Below, one piece after another: positions 1 through 9,255 of a stretch of 64,000 nucleotides of DNA (its first letter is position 1; each line of letters starts with the position of its first letter). Source of the stretch: Amorphophallus konjac (Eukaryota; Streptophyta; Magnoliopsida; Alismatales; Araceae); the NCBI GenBank assembly GCA_022559845.1, contig CM040128.1, positions 74,649,247 to 74,713,246 on the forward strand, given 5' to 3'. A model generated the notes under the pieces. It worked only from the letters and a program-made list of their open reading frames with translations. It had not been told where the DNA came from and did not search any database. The position numbers were made by a program, and so were the translations under genes.

Positions 1-99
1 ATCCCTATGGTGAAAATTTAATGGAATCGATGCTTAGAACAAGAAGCTACATGGGAAACTGAAGAATCTATGAAGAAGAGATTTCCAGAGTTATTCTAA
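1..99 (+). pseudogene. Chromovirus A pol, C-terminal tail (partial)
   Basis: The frame starting at base 1 encodes the last residues of a Ty3/gypsy polyprotein and ends at TAA 97-99. It aligns by eye with the end of the better preserved chromovirus B pol (17049-17147): both read IPMVKI, then EATWE-ESM/T-KR, then P-LF. In chromoviruses this is the end of the chromodomain downstream of integrase. An in-frame TAA at 19-21 breaks this copy. The rest of the element lies left of the window, and the polypurine tract and 3' LTR follow at once. Confidence 0.85.
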
Positions 100-169
100 T
101 TGTAAGTACACTGCACCTTTCCTATTCTCGTATAATACAGTTGAATTTGGGGACCAAATTCTTTTATGT

Positions 170-178
170 GGGGGAGGG
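170..178 (+). other. Polypurine tract of chromovirus A
   Basis: A G/A run (GGGGGAGGG) lies directly before the TG that opens the 3' LTR. This is the usual site of plus-strand priming in LTR retrotransposons. Confidence 0.8.
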
Positions 179-654
179 TGTAGCACCCTTGATAAATACC
201 TTTGAGTAAATTTAAAACTTCTTCCAAAAAGAAATCATACTTGAAGACCTTACATAAAGAACCCAACCTCATGAGGACTATAACATAAATACACAATCCA
301 ACCCTACTTTATAACATAAAGAATCCTGAGGGCTTTGTGTAAAGAGCCAAACCTTAGGGAGGCTAGTATATACAATTATAAATCATCACTTTATGTATAC
401 GTAATCTACTATTCTTAATAGAATTCTAGGTTTTGTTTACAGAACTAAACTATAGGAGGACTAGCATACAAATGTGCAATCCAACTTTATGCACATGGGT
501 AAAGAATCTTACATGGGAGGTCTTGTACAAAGAAACAAAACCATGGGAGGGTTATTCTATAAATGTACAAGACAAACTTTAACACATGGGCCATGGGTTG
601 TACGTACGTGCTTTCCAACTTTTTCACTTACCAAATTGAAGACCCTTCACATAG

Positions 655-870
655 GCGTCAATTTCCAAATTGAAGACATGCATGAAGGCGCCATTTTCAA
701 TAGGACCCCATCCCATTAAAATGTGAATATATATATGAACATCTTGAATGCGAACACGTGAATGTGGTCTCATGAATAATGCCACCTAGACTAATGACGC
801 CCTCATGCAAGGCGTCATTTACGTGAATAGTTCACTTGGTTTAATGAATGACCCCTTACAAGGGTGTCAT
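655..870 (+). repeat. Hairpin cassettes in chromovirus A LTR, group 1
   Basis: Short inverted repeats stand in series. ATGACGCC...GGCGTCAT (8-bp perfect arms) lies near 796-824 and AATGACCCCTT...AAGGGTGTCATT near 845-870. A related GGCGTCAATTT / GGCGCCATTTT pair lies near 654-695. Confidence 0.75.
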
Positions 871-1236
871 TTAAACCTATGCTTCTAGAAGATTGAAACA
901 CGAACAACCCCATTTCGCTGGCTAAGCGCTAATCTAGGATCGTGTTCCCAAATCGGACCAGCAAGATAATAACCAATGCTTGCAAATCTCTACAACTAAT
1001 CCCCTACGAAGCACTATCAGAGGCTACTGCCATCTTTCAGTGCTTGCAGAAGGGAATGTTTCCCTTCATTCCTCAGGAAGCGTGAAGTCTACGTCCTGCT
1101 GTGGCGGCGGGGAACGCGTGGCTTCATCTTTCCTAGTAATCACACGTCAAAAGGTAGGTATTCTCAAATCATTGCCTAACTAGTAGCTAAATAGGTTAAT
1201 TGATGCATGATTAGAGTTTGATTAACTAGTCAACCA

Positions 1237-1238
<2 letters not shown>

Positions 1239-1270
<32 letters not shown>
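1239..1270 (+). repeat. (AT)n microsatellite
   Basis: About 16 uninterrupted AT dinucleotides lie inside the chromovirus A LTR. Confidence 0.95.
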
Positions 1271-1272
<2 letters not shown>

Positions 1273-1517
1273 TGGCTTTACTATGACCAAGAATAATACC
1301 ATATTATACATATGTTAATAGCTTGTTACACCTGATTCTATACATAATGTTACCATGATGAGTTTAAACTTAGTTTATTAGCATGATTTCATGAGTTTTG
1401 AACATATTTTATCATACTAGTTTTTAGCGTTAATAACCATGTGTTAAACCTTAATATATAGCCTTTGTACATAGAATACGTCAATGTTTAAAAACCCTGA
1501 GGGTCCCAGCCCTTATG

Positions 1518-1905
1518 TAAATGGCGCCCCTGACCAGGGCGCCAATTACAAAATTGAAGACTTCGTGCGAAGTCGTCAATTAAATGAAGACATGCACCAT
1601 GACGTCAATTCAATTTTCTGAAATTTTTGGCAATTGATAATTCAACACATTCAAAAAACCATAACTATCAAACTAAAGCATGAAATTTATACATGAACAT
1701 GTTTCTAGAATCCTCACATTTTTCTCAATATATTCGTACCATTACTTCCTGATTCAAAACCTTTTTACACTCATGAATAGTATAGGAATAGTGTACCAGT
1801 CTCTGTAAGAGGCGCCCCTGACCAGGACACCAATTACAGAATTGAAGACTGCCCACGAGGGCGTCAATTAATTGAAGACATGACCCATGTTGTCAATTCA
1901 GTTTT
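1518..1905 (+). repeat. Hairpin cassettes in chromovirus A LTR, group 2
   Basis: Two successive blocks share the same order of parts. TGGCGCCC...GGGCGCCA with an AATT tail lies near 1523-1545 and has a degraded repeat near 1811-1835. Each is followed by AATTGAAGAC...GTCGTCAATT type inverted repeats (1550-1580 and 1840-1870) and a third GAAGACATG...GTCAATTCA unit. The blocks lie about 285 bp apart and look like a duplication of a three-hairpin unit. Confidence 0.75.
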
Positions 1906-2020
1906 TTGGAATTTCCAGAAACCAGTAGATCAACGGACTCAAAAATCTATAACTAATAAAATGAACTATGAAAATTGTGACTGAATATACTTCTGTGACC
2001 CTGAGATTTTTCTCCATCTG

Positions 2021-2025
2021 ACAAT
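2021..2025. other. Target-site duplication of LARD-1, left copy
   Basis: ACAAT directly before the LARD-1 5' LTR is repeated exactly at 25665-25669 directly after its 3' LTR. This fixes both element ends and the target, the chromovirus A LTR. Confidence 0.95.
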
Positions 2026-2383
2026 TGTAGACACCCAATTTTGGCCGATAAATTGAACATTTTCTTTGTTCTCCTAGTTGATGCCCCAATTGATCCTTAG
2101 TTGGTTGATTTTCTGGGTTTTTTTCCTCTGTTCTTGGCCCAACATTTCAATTCCTTACCTTGGATCTGATCTCAAGTTTGGCATTCCCGCGCTATCCGCT
2201 CTTATCGCTTTCTTGTTCATAGCGCGTTATGGATCTAATTGAAGTTATCCTTTGAGCAGTTGTTATTTCTTGACACTTGATCATTATAGTATCCCCTTTG
2301 GATGTTTTTCTCATTCAATATTTGATTAAATGACTGCCCAAAGGATAGTTTTCCTTTTAAAATCATTTAACGGGCTTTTAGTT

Positions 2384-2445
2384 GTCGCGCTATATCGTCA
2401 TAGCGCGTTCTTCATGAACGCGCTATGGTTGTATAGCGCGATATC
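2384..2445 (+). repeat. TCGCGCTAT palindromic cassette, LTR copy 1
   Basis: TCGCGCTATA is followed after a few bases by CATAGCGCG, then AACGCGCTATGG and GTATAGCGCGATA, giving two nested hairpins in about 60 bp. The same layout recurs at 3153-3215, 3552-3615, 22451-22512, 23053-23113, 24609-24672 and 25379-25442. Confidence 0.9.
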
Positions 2446-2653
2446 AGACAGAGTCCCTCTCCAGGCCGGGCTCCCTTCTTTCGATTCAGAGGCCTTATTG
2501 GGTAAGTTGCTGACTGTGTTTCTTATCCAGGAAGGTTTCTAAACCTATCAGGAGTCTTTCCCCCTCCTTAATCGGCAAGATTACCTCGATTTGAGCCGCC
2601 AAATCTTTGAATTGAATCAAACTCCGACCTAGGGTTTCTTCTTCATCTTCTTC

Positions 2654-2661
2654 CTATAAAT
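2654..2661 (+). promoter_or_regulatory. Candidate TATA box of LARD-1 LTR
   Basis: CTATAAAT lies in the middle of the LTR and is conserved in the 3' LTR. The LARD-2 LTR has CTATAAATA at the matching place (45113). Confidence 0.6.
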
Positions 2662-3152
2662 CGAACCCTTTGGCCGTCGTTTGATGATGATGCAACTCGA
2701 GTTATTGACGAAGAGGAGGAAGTACTTCGTGCACAATCAACAAATCCTCGCTCCTCGCACATTCAAGGGAGTATTTAGGGTTTTTTCTTGTGTTCTTCCT
2801 CGTTCATCTTTCTTTTCCCCAACATCCGGATTTTTAATCTTTGCATATCATTGCATCTTGGTTTCAAAACACTCCTTTCACAAAATATATGCATTCACAC
2901 ACACCACACCTATCTTTTGCCCATCCATAGGGGTTTAAAAACCACCAAACCCCCAGGTAATCGAGCCCCCTTTGTTTGCATGCTTTTGATTAAGAATAGG
3001 GCAGATTCTACTTCAAACTCGATCTAATGGGCTTTTTGTTTATTGTTTATTATTGTTTGCAGGCACTAGAAGATTGATACGTGGAGCCCTTGCACCTTGG
3101 CCGGCCTTGGAGCAAGGAAAGAACAGATCCAAACAAACCCCGCTACCTGTCT

Positions 3153-3215
3153 GATATCGCGCTATACGAAGATAGCGCGACCTGAAGAACACGCTAGGAA
3201 TATATAGCGCGTTAA
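3153..3215 (+). repeat. TCGCGCTAT palindromic cassette, LTR copy 2
   Basis: ATATCGCGCTATA pairs with ATAGCGCGA, followed by a degraded CACGCTAG arm and a TATATAGCGCGTTAA arm. It has the same two-hairpin layout as the 2384 copy. Confidence 0.85.
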
Positions 3216-3440
3216 TCTCCAGGCCCACAGCTGGTCCTCATGAATTTCTGAGGTATGTAGCATGCCCCTATCCTAATTTCTTATGGTTTGGCATGTTTCT
3301 GGCCTCAGTGGCGATCACGGATCTTAATTATTGCATGTGATTTCCTCCTATTTGTGTCATTAATTGGGTGCTATATATTGTCCAAATATCACCATCTTTT
3401 ATCAATTTGGGGGTTAATCATAAATTTAGAATCTACGAAT

Positions 3441-3458
3441 TGGCGATCACGGTGGGAC
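3441..3458 (+). other. Primer-binding site of LARD-1
   Basis: TGGCGATCACGGTGGGAC starts three bases after the 5' LTR. The same sequence follows the LARD-2 5' LTR at 45916. The TGG start and the position fit a tRNA 3'-end primer site of the TGGCGA type used by Tat/Ogre-like elements. The exact tRNA was not checked. Confidence 0.75.
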
Positions 3459-4169
3459 ACTTTGTGCTACCACGTTCGTGCTTCTAGTTGCCTGCTTATC
3501 AGTACATCAGTGTGTGTGTTTATTTGATTTTGAGCCCTTCCTCACTGTCGAATATCGCGCTATGTGTCCATAGCGCTTTCTATAGATCGCGCTGGGGACA
3601 TATAGCGCGATAATCACCAGAGGATATTTCACCTACATCCTCTGTCGGGGTTCTGATTGCCATCTTCTCTGGTTGCATCATTGTACACTTCCTGTTGTAT
3701 ATTCACTTCTTTCATCTATTGTCCTTTTATTGTGCTAGTTTAGATATTCTTCCATAGCATTGCATTCATTTTTGCATTTGGTTTGAGAGACCTCCTCTCT
3801 CTACACTAGGATTCCACACACCCTCTTGGTGAAGGAAGGACCCTCCATTGAGCATTCCGTCTCTTTGGATTAGAAGTTCCCAAACCAAGCCTCCATAAGT
3901 CCCCGCACTCGTGGATTCCCTCACGGACGCCGGGCAGGTTGTACCCTTTTGAAGTCCCGAGTTAGTTGGCCTATACACGGTGAGAGAGTGTTCCTAGTTG
4001 GCACCGGAGTTCAAACCATATTAAAACTAGGATCCTCCCTTGTGTGAATCACACCAAACTTTGTTAAAATTCGTTAATTCACCAAGGTTCAAACAAATTA
4101 AGATCAACGGTAACCATTCCAACTTGTGTGCTTCTTTGCAAATTATTTTGCTTGAACTTTGATTGAATA
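3459..4169 (+). other. LARD-1 leader, noncoding
   Basis: No gene is seen. A palindromic cassette lies at 3552-3615. From about 3765 to 4170 the sequence aligns with the LARD-2 leader at 46262-46643, which marks a conserved leader of this family. Confidence 0.7.
3552..3615 (+). repeat. TCGCGCTAT palindromic cassette, leader copy
   Basis: AATATCGCGCTATG pairs with CATAGCGC, then ATCGCGCT pairs with TATAGCGCGATAA. This is the LTR-type two-hairpin cassette, but placed outside the LTR. Confidence 0.85.
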
Positions 4170-6420
4170 ATGGCTTACCATGATAAGAAAACCAACATGT
4201 TTAATCCAATTCATGAGGATGCACAACCATGCACATCTTATTCTCCTCAATTTCAACATTTTCATCTAAACTCTCACCATGCTTTCAAGGGACCACGTCC
4301 TCATTCTTATGGTCATGCCCGGCCCATGGGCAATGTCCAAACTTATGGTCCCTCATCTCAATTTCAAGCCACTACTCCTTCGGGACTGTCTCCTCCCAAC
4401 GATGAGAAGGTCTCCCAAATCATTCATGCATTAGATCATCTCACCCCTCAACAGATCCAAGCCCTTAAGGCCGCCGTTGAGGGTACATCTCCTTCATCTC
4501 TTCCTCCTTCCAACCCTACACGGGTGGCCCATCACCCACCTCCCTCTTCTATTCACAATCCTAATCGGGTAGCCCATTACCCATCCTCTTCTATTCACAT
4601 TCCTCCCCGGGTGGTCCGACACCCGCCTCCTTCTATTCCTCCTCCATCACGGCCCCGAGGCCCATTTATTTCTTGCAATCCGGCCCATCCGGGTTCTTCT
4701 GCAGGTCATCCCGTTAACTCCCCTCCACGGCCTTTTTATGCCACCCCTCCTTCAAGGCCCTGCCAACCCTTGGTTGCTCAAGTTACACCCCTCCAACAAA
4801 CCCTTCTTGATAAAGTCACTTTGATGGAGGAACAATTAAGAAGGGTCATGGCTCCTCCTACTCCGATCAATCTCTCCATGCCGCTTTAGATAATATTACT
4901 AAGATGGAGAAAGAATGGAAGGATAGGAGAGATGATTATGGTATCGGTAGCTCAAGCAAGCAACAGCCGGCAGATTTCGACGATCAAGTGGACACTGTCC
5001 GCCCTCCACCCATCCACACACTTCATTCATATGGCCTTCCTCCTCCACATACACAACATCATTACATTCCTCCATCCACATATATGCCTCCACTACGGTG
5101 TCCACTTGAATTTGATGATGAAGAACCGGCAATTGAAGAACTTGAAGCGGTATACGATGATGAAGCTCCGCAGGCATCCCTTCCGAGTTTCCTTCGCCAT
5201 CCTCTTCCTCCACTGTTGGAAGACCCCTATGCTCAGGACTATGCCACAGTCCCCGATCCAACCCCCATTTATGAGACCTCTTGGTGTTACGATGATGGGT
5301 CGATACTCTAATCACCCATACCGTCGCACCATGAGTCTCCTCCTCACCCCAATACTTGGTGTTACGATGATGGGTCGATACTCCAGTCACCCACACCGGT
5401 GCATCATGCGCCTTCCCCTATACCTGACACCTCTCGCCCCATCTGACATTTTCAGCGCACCAAACCCTTTCCTTTTACACCATTAACCTCTATTCCATCG
5501 GCCTCCGCCAAACCTCCACTACTCTCCACTCCACCGGCCTCCGCCGAACCTCCATCACCCTCCACTACGCCGGTCTCTATCGAGCCTTCTATTACCCCTC
5601 CTCTTTGTTCGCTACCTAAGCCGTCCATTATCCCTGTAACGCCAAAACCAGCTTTGCCAGGCCTTTCCCCTATTCCACCACTTAACCTATCACCCTTACC
5701 CATGGCTAATCCTGAGCAAGGTCCACCCCTTTTTGCACTCAAGCCAACCCCTACTGCTTCCGAGCAAAGGGGGGAGCTCGACGTGTTTGAACCTTCGCTT
5801 CCACTCACCCTTTCTCCAACACCTTCCACTATATCTCCACCATCCATGGAACCTTCCGCCTCGCTTCACCCCCCTTTACTACTCGGAACGGGCGGCCTTC
5901 TGAAAGTACTTGTGCCGAAGATGAGCAAGAGCCGGGCAAGAAAGATTTGGCCACGGCCGAGCTATTCAAGATGCAAGAGTTTATTTACCGGATGCCAATC
6001 CGGGTTGTTGTGCCAAGCATGGTCGAAGAAGCCAAGTCGCCGCCATTGCTCAGAGAAGAATGCCAAGTGTTGATGCCATCCAAGGGCCGGGCAGGGCACC
6101 CCTTGCTCCAGTTTTCAAATCTTAAACCCATTATTCCATACAAGGGGCAAATTCCTATTCCGTTCAAATCAATGGGCATGGCAATACTTCCTGTATCAAC
6201 TTTCCAACTCCCTTACATTATTGATCCTTGCCTTCCAAGGGGGTTGTCATTTATTATTGAAGCTTCTTCCATTGGGCCGTTTGATTATACACTTTCACTG
6301 CCGTGGAGGGGCAGTTATCTTAGTGCTAAGGGGTCGTCCCTTATTTGTTCCACCTTCTATGCATCCATTTCTATCACTTTTTCTTCATGGGTCATTCCCG
6401 GGGTTAGGAGGAGGATCTCG
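4170..6420 (+). pseudogene. Proline-rich LARD protein, broken copy
   Basis: The frame 4170-4889 opens with an ATG and encodes a 239-residue protein rich in Pro, Ser and His. It aligns with the start of the longer LARD-2 frame (46644-48281); both share KVSQ, HALDHLTPQQIQALKA, RVAHHPP and PSIPPPSRP. The match continues in other frames: ETSWCYDDGSIL near 5270, DPEQGP/PEQGP near 5710, and FIYRMPIRVVVP near 5975, which corresponds to FIFRMPIRVLVP in LARD-2. At least two frameshifts therefore split it. The ETSWCYDDGSIL stretch is partly duplicated (about 5280 and 5358). No gag, zinc-knuckle or enzyme motif is recognised. It may play a gag-like structural role, but that is a guess. Confidence 0.6.
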
Positions 6421-6639
6421 TCCTCTCACCCTTCACATTCTCCATCTTCTTTGCATCTCACGCATTTTGTTACATTCGCGCATTCACTGCATTCATCGCA
6501 TCCATCATTTTGCATACACCTCCTGATTCCCGGGTTTCCAAACCCGTATCTTCCCCGCCTTCCGGCACCTCCAGATATTCCGAATTTCCCATCTTATTCA
6601 TCTTCATCCTCGGGATCTGTAGGTCCCCTTGCATTGATC

Positions 6640-7610
6640 GGGCGTTGCCCCCTCTCCAATCTCTTCTCAGGGCATCGCGTCCCTTTTCAGCTCTTGTATC
6701 CGGACCCTCCGGATTTCTCTCACTTTCTCCCAGGGCATCGTGCCCCTTTCCACCTTATTCTTCCGGAACCTCCGGACTTTCTCCCAGGGCATCGCGCCCC
6801 TTTCCACCTTATTCTTCCGGAACCTCCAGACTTTCTCCCAGGGCATCGCGCCCCTTTTCACCTTATTCTTCCGAAACCTCCGGACTTTCTCCCAGGGCAT
6901 CGCGCCCCTTTCCACCTTATTCTTCCGGAACCTCCGGACTTTCCCCTCGGGCATCGCGTCCCTTTCCATCTTAATTCCCTGGAACCTCCGGATTCTATTT
7001 CCCTCTTCTTTGGGCATCGCGTCCCTTCCCTTCTCATTCCTCCGGAACCTCCGGATCCTTCATGCCTTTCCTTCGGGCACGACGCCCCTTTCCATTTTCT
7101 TTCTCCGGAACCTCCGGACCCTCCATCTTTCCTCCGATTTGTCCTTCTGTTCCTCCGGGACATCACATCCTTCATCTTCTTCTTCCTTTTCCATCACCTT
7201 TTTTCCTATTTCTTCCCGCGGCATCGCGTCCCTTCTTTCGTTGTCCCTCAGGAGCCTCCGGATTCTTCTTCCGCTCATGATTCTCCTCCTCTACTCCCAG
7301 ACCCTCCGGATCCTTCATGCCTTTCCTTCGGGCACAACGCCCCTTTCCATTTGCTTCCTCCAGAACCTCCGGACCCTCCATCTTTCCTCCGATTCGTCCT
7401 TCTGTTCCTCCGGGACATCACATCCTTCATTTTCTTCTTCCTTTTCCATCATCTTTTTCCCTATTTCTCCTCAGGGCATCGCGTCCCTCGATATCTTATC
7501 CCTCCAGAGCCTCCGGATTCCTTCTATAATGATTCTCCTCCTCTGCCTCCGGACCCTCCGGATCTGCCTCTTTCCATCTATCAATTTCTTCTTCTGATTC
7601 CCCCTAATCC
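6640..7610 (+). repeat. Alternating GGGCATCGCGCCC and CCGGAACCTCCGG array
   Basis: About a dozen units of roughly 60 bp each carry two inverted repeats, GGGCATCGCGCCC and CCGGAACCTCCGG, with pyrimidine-rich spacers. The best-kept part, 6730-6960, repeats almost perfectly. A larger duplication of about 260 bp covers roughly 7050-7290 and 7305-7530. All forward frames stay open here because the units are multiples of three. LARD-2 has an array of the same type at 49020-49600, but there a different frame is the open one, so a conserved protein is unlikely. Confidence 0.8.
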
Positions 7611-7704
7611 TGGGTCCGACCCAACTTCTTCCACATCCACTGCCTTGGGCATCTGCCCTTTCTCCCACTACTTTCGAGCCTTTAGTCCTCACTCCTCCTT
7701 CTAA

Positions 7705-9062
7705 TTCTCTACTTCTTCTGTAGACATTTCATGTGATCAGGGTCTCCACACCTTAGTGAGGGGGTTCTAGCCCTTGCCTCTTTTCCTTTTTTCCTTATTC
7801 GTCTGAGTCTGGTCTTGGCACCACTCCTTCTTGTTAAGCCACTTTCAAACCCTTTGCTTCCAATCCTTTTGACTGCCAAAGAGGACTATCCCACGATGAT
7901 CAACCTCGCCTCTGACAGCTGCTTCTACAAAGGTTGTAAGGTAACATATTGGCGTAAGTACTCATTTCATGATATCATTATCTCATTGCTTCACGCATGA
8001 TTTTCAAAATAAAGTGCTTCTTAACAAGATTAAAAGTGGTGTTTTAGACCTTCGTCTTAGGCTTTTGTTTAATTCAAATATTCCAAAAAGAGTCTTTAGG
8101 CTTGTTTTTGTAGCACTTTTGGTTAATAAGAACCCCGCGCTGGGAATTCAACGTTCTCTCCCTGCTTGTTAAGAGTAACCCTTAGCTGGGCATCCCACAC
8201 TTCACGACGTCCTTAACTGGCTCCTTTAATAAAACACCGTTGCTAATTTGGCCATGCCATGAGTATATCTGGAAGTCTTTTTCTCTTCTTTACTCGGCCA
8301 CGTGCAGGGGCAAGAGGTTGACGGATGAGATGACCCACCCTCGGTACTCCCCAATACGAGAGGAGTCTCAAATAGGGGCAGTCTTGACCCAAAATTAATA
8401 TGAGTTTTCATATGAATTTCATGATATACATCTCGCCAAAAGGGCTATTATGAAAATCAAGTCAAAAATTTTGATAAAAGCTAAATTATGAATTATGGCA
8501 TGTCAAGAGTGGCAAAGTCCCCGCAGGGAAAACCCTGGTCGTATGCATGTCAAGGGCCTAAAAATCAAAGGCACAAAGCCCCGGCACAACAGACTACCTC
8601 TTTGAGGAGAAATACTTTGGAAGGAATTCAAATCTCGACATCTCCCATCCTGCATAAAGCTTATCTCCAATTATTCTTCTCTTCTCCCGCTAAGACCGAA
8701 TGTTTCTCGGGTATGGCCTTGGTAGGGGCACCGTTGATCAAGGGCAGCCAGTTATAGGGCGCCACCCTTCAATGCACGCCCGGCTTTGGGCAGTTTTAAG
8801 CAAAAAGGGAGGGAACAAGAACCCCTAGCCAGTGGTTTAAAACATCCATTGATGCTGCATTAGCAATGTCTAAACCAAAACTCCATAAAAATTTGAATAA
8901 AACCAAAACTCCATAAAAATTTGAATAAAGCCAAAACTCCATAAAAATTTGAATATTGCTAAAATCTCAAGAAAATTTTTAACCATTGTCAGAAATTCCA
9001 AAAAAAATTCACATATTTTCAAAAAAAAACGATATTTTCAAATATTCTTTTCGAAAAAAAAT
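7705..9062 (+). other. LARD-1 conserved noncoding tract
   Basis: No credible gene is seen. The tract aligns block by block with LARD-2 49770-51100: GGTCTC...ACCTTAGTGAGG, TTAGTTAGGCATTCC-like blocks, and the GGGCGCCACC...GCACGCCCGGCTTTGGGCAG block near 8757-8797. It ends in A/T-rich repeats (CCATAAAAATTTGAATA three times, 8883-8955), where chromovirus B begins. Confidence 0.7.
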
Positions 9063-9255
9063 AGCAACTCTGGAATCGTTCGATACCGATGGTCAAGATT
9101 CAGTGGAGTCGGCGTGGGACTGAAGAAGCTACATGGGAGTCTGAAGAGACTATGCGAAAGCGGTATCCCGATCTATTCTAGGTGAGCGATCTTTTTCTAC
9201 TCTCAGTTTTAGTGCAGTGAATTTGGAGGACCAAATTCCTTTAAGTAGGGGAGGG
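9063..9255 (+). mobile_element. Truncated tail of a second chromovirus B copy
   Basis: These 193 bp match 17029-17221, the end of chromovirus B pol plus its 3' untranslated part and polypurine tract, with only a few differences. The reading frame ends at TAG 9179-9181, as in the full copy. It sits directly before the 5' LTR, so that LTR has internal sequence on both sides. The left junction lies in an A-rich run. Confidence 0.9.

Larger units (their letters stand above)
179..2025 (+). mobile_element. Chromovirus A 3' LTR, left part
   Basis: The LTR opens with TGTAGCACCC after the polypurine tract. It is interrupted after 2025 by LARD-1 and resumes at 25670, ending ...GACGTGACA at 27958, so the LTR is about 4.1 kb. 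The terminal GGGACGTGACA matches the GGGGCGTGACA end of the chromovirus B LTR, and two further blocks in the right part match that LTR, which supports one interrupted LTR. No gene is seen here. Short open frames are not supported by similarity. Confidence 0.8.
2026..3437 (+). mobile_element. LARD-1 5' LTR
   Basis: It starts TGTAGACACC and ends TCTACG, where the 3' LTR ends TCTACA, so the terminal A has mutated. It is exactly as long as the 3' LTR (24253-25664), and only about two dozen differences are seen by eye. It contains palindromic cassettes at 2384-2445 and 3153-3215. Confidence 0.95.

Noticed and set aside
2183..2190. E2F-like word ATTCCCGC in the LARD-1 LTR
   Set aside because: The degenerate consensus is expected about once per kilobase by chance, and the word lies far from the TATA box.
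4899..5396. 165-residue minus-strand frame opposite the proline-rich gene
   Set aside because: It is the antisense shadow of a repetitive Pro-rich coding stretch and is not conserved in LARD-2.
5947..7704. 585-residue open frame
   Set aside because: Its first part overlaps the broken proline-rich protein, but from about 6640 it only reads through a palindrome array whose units keep several frames open. LARD-2 has another frame open in the same place.
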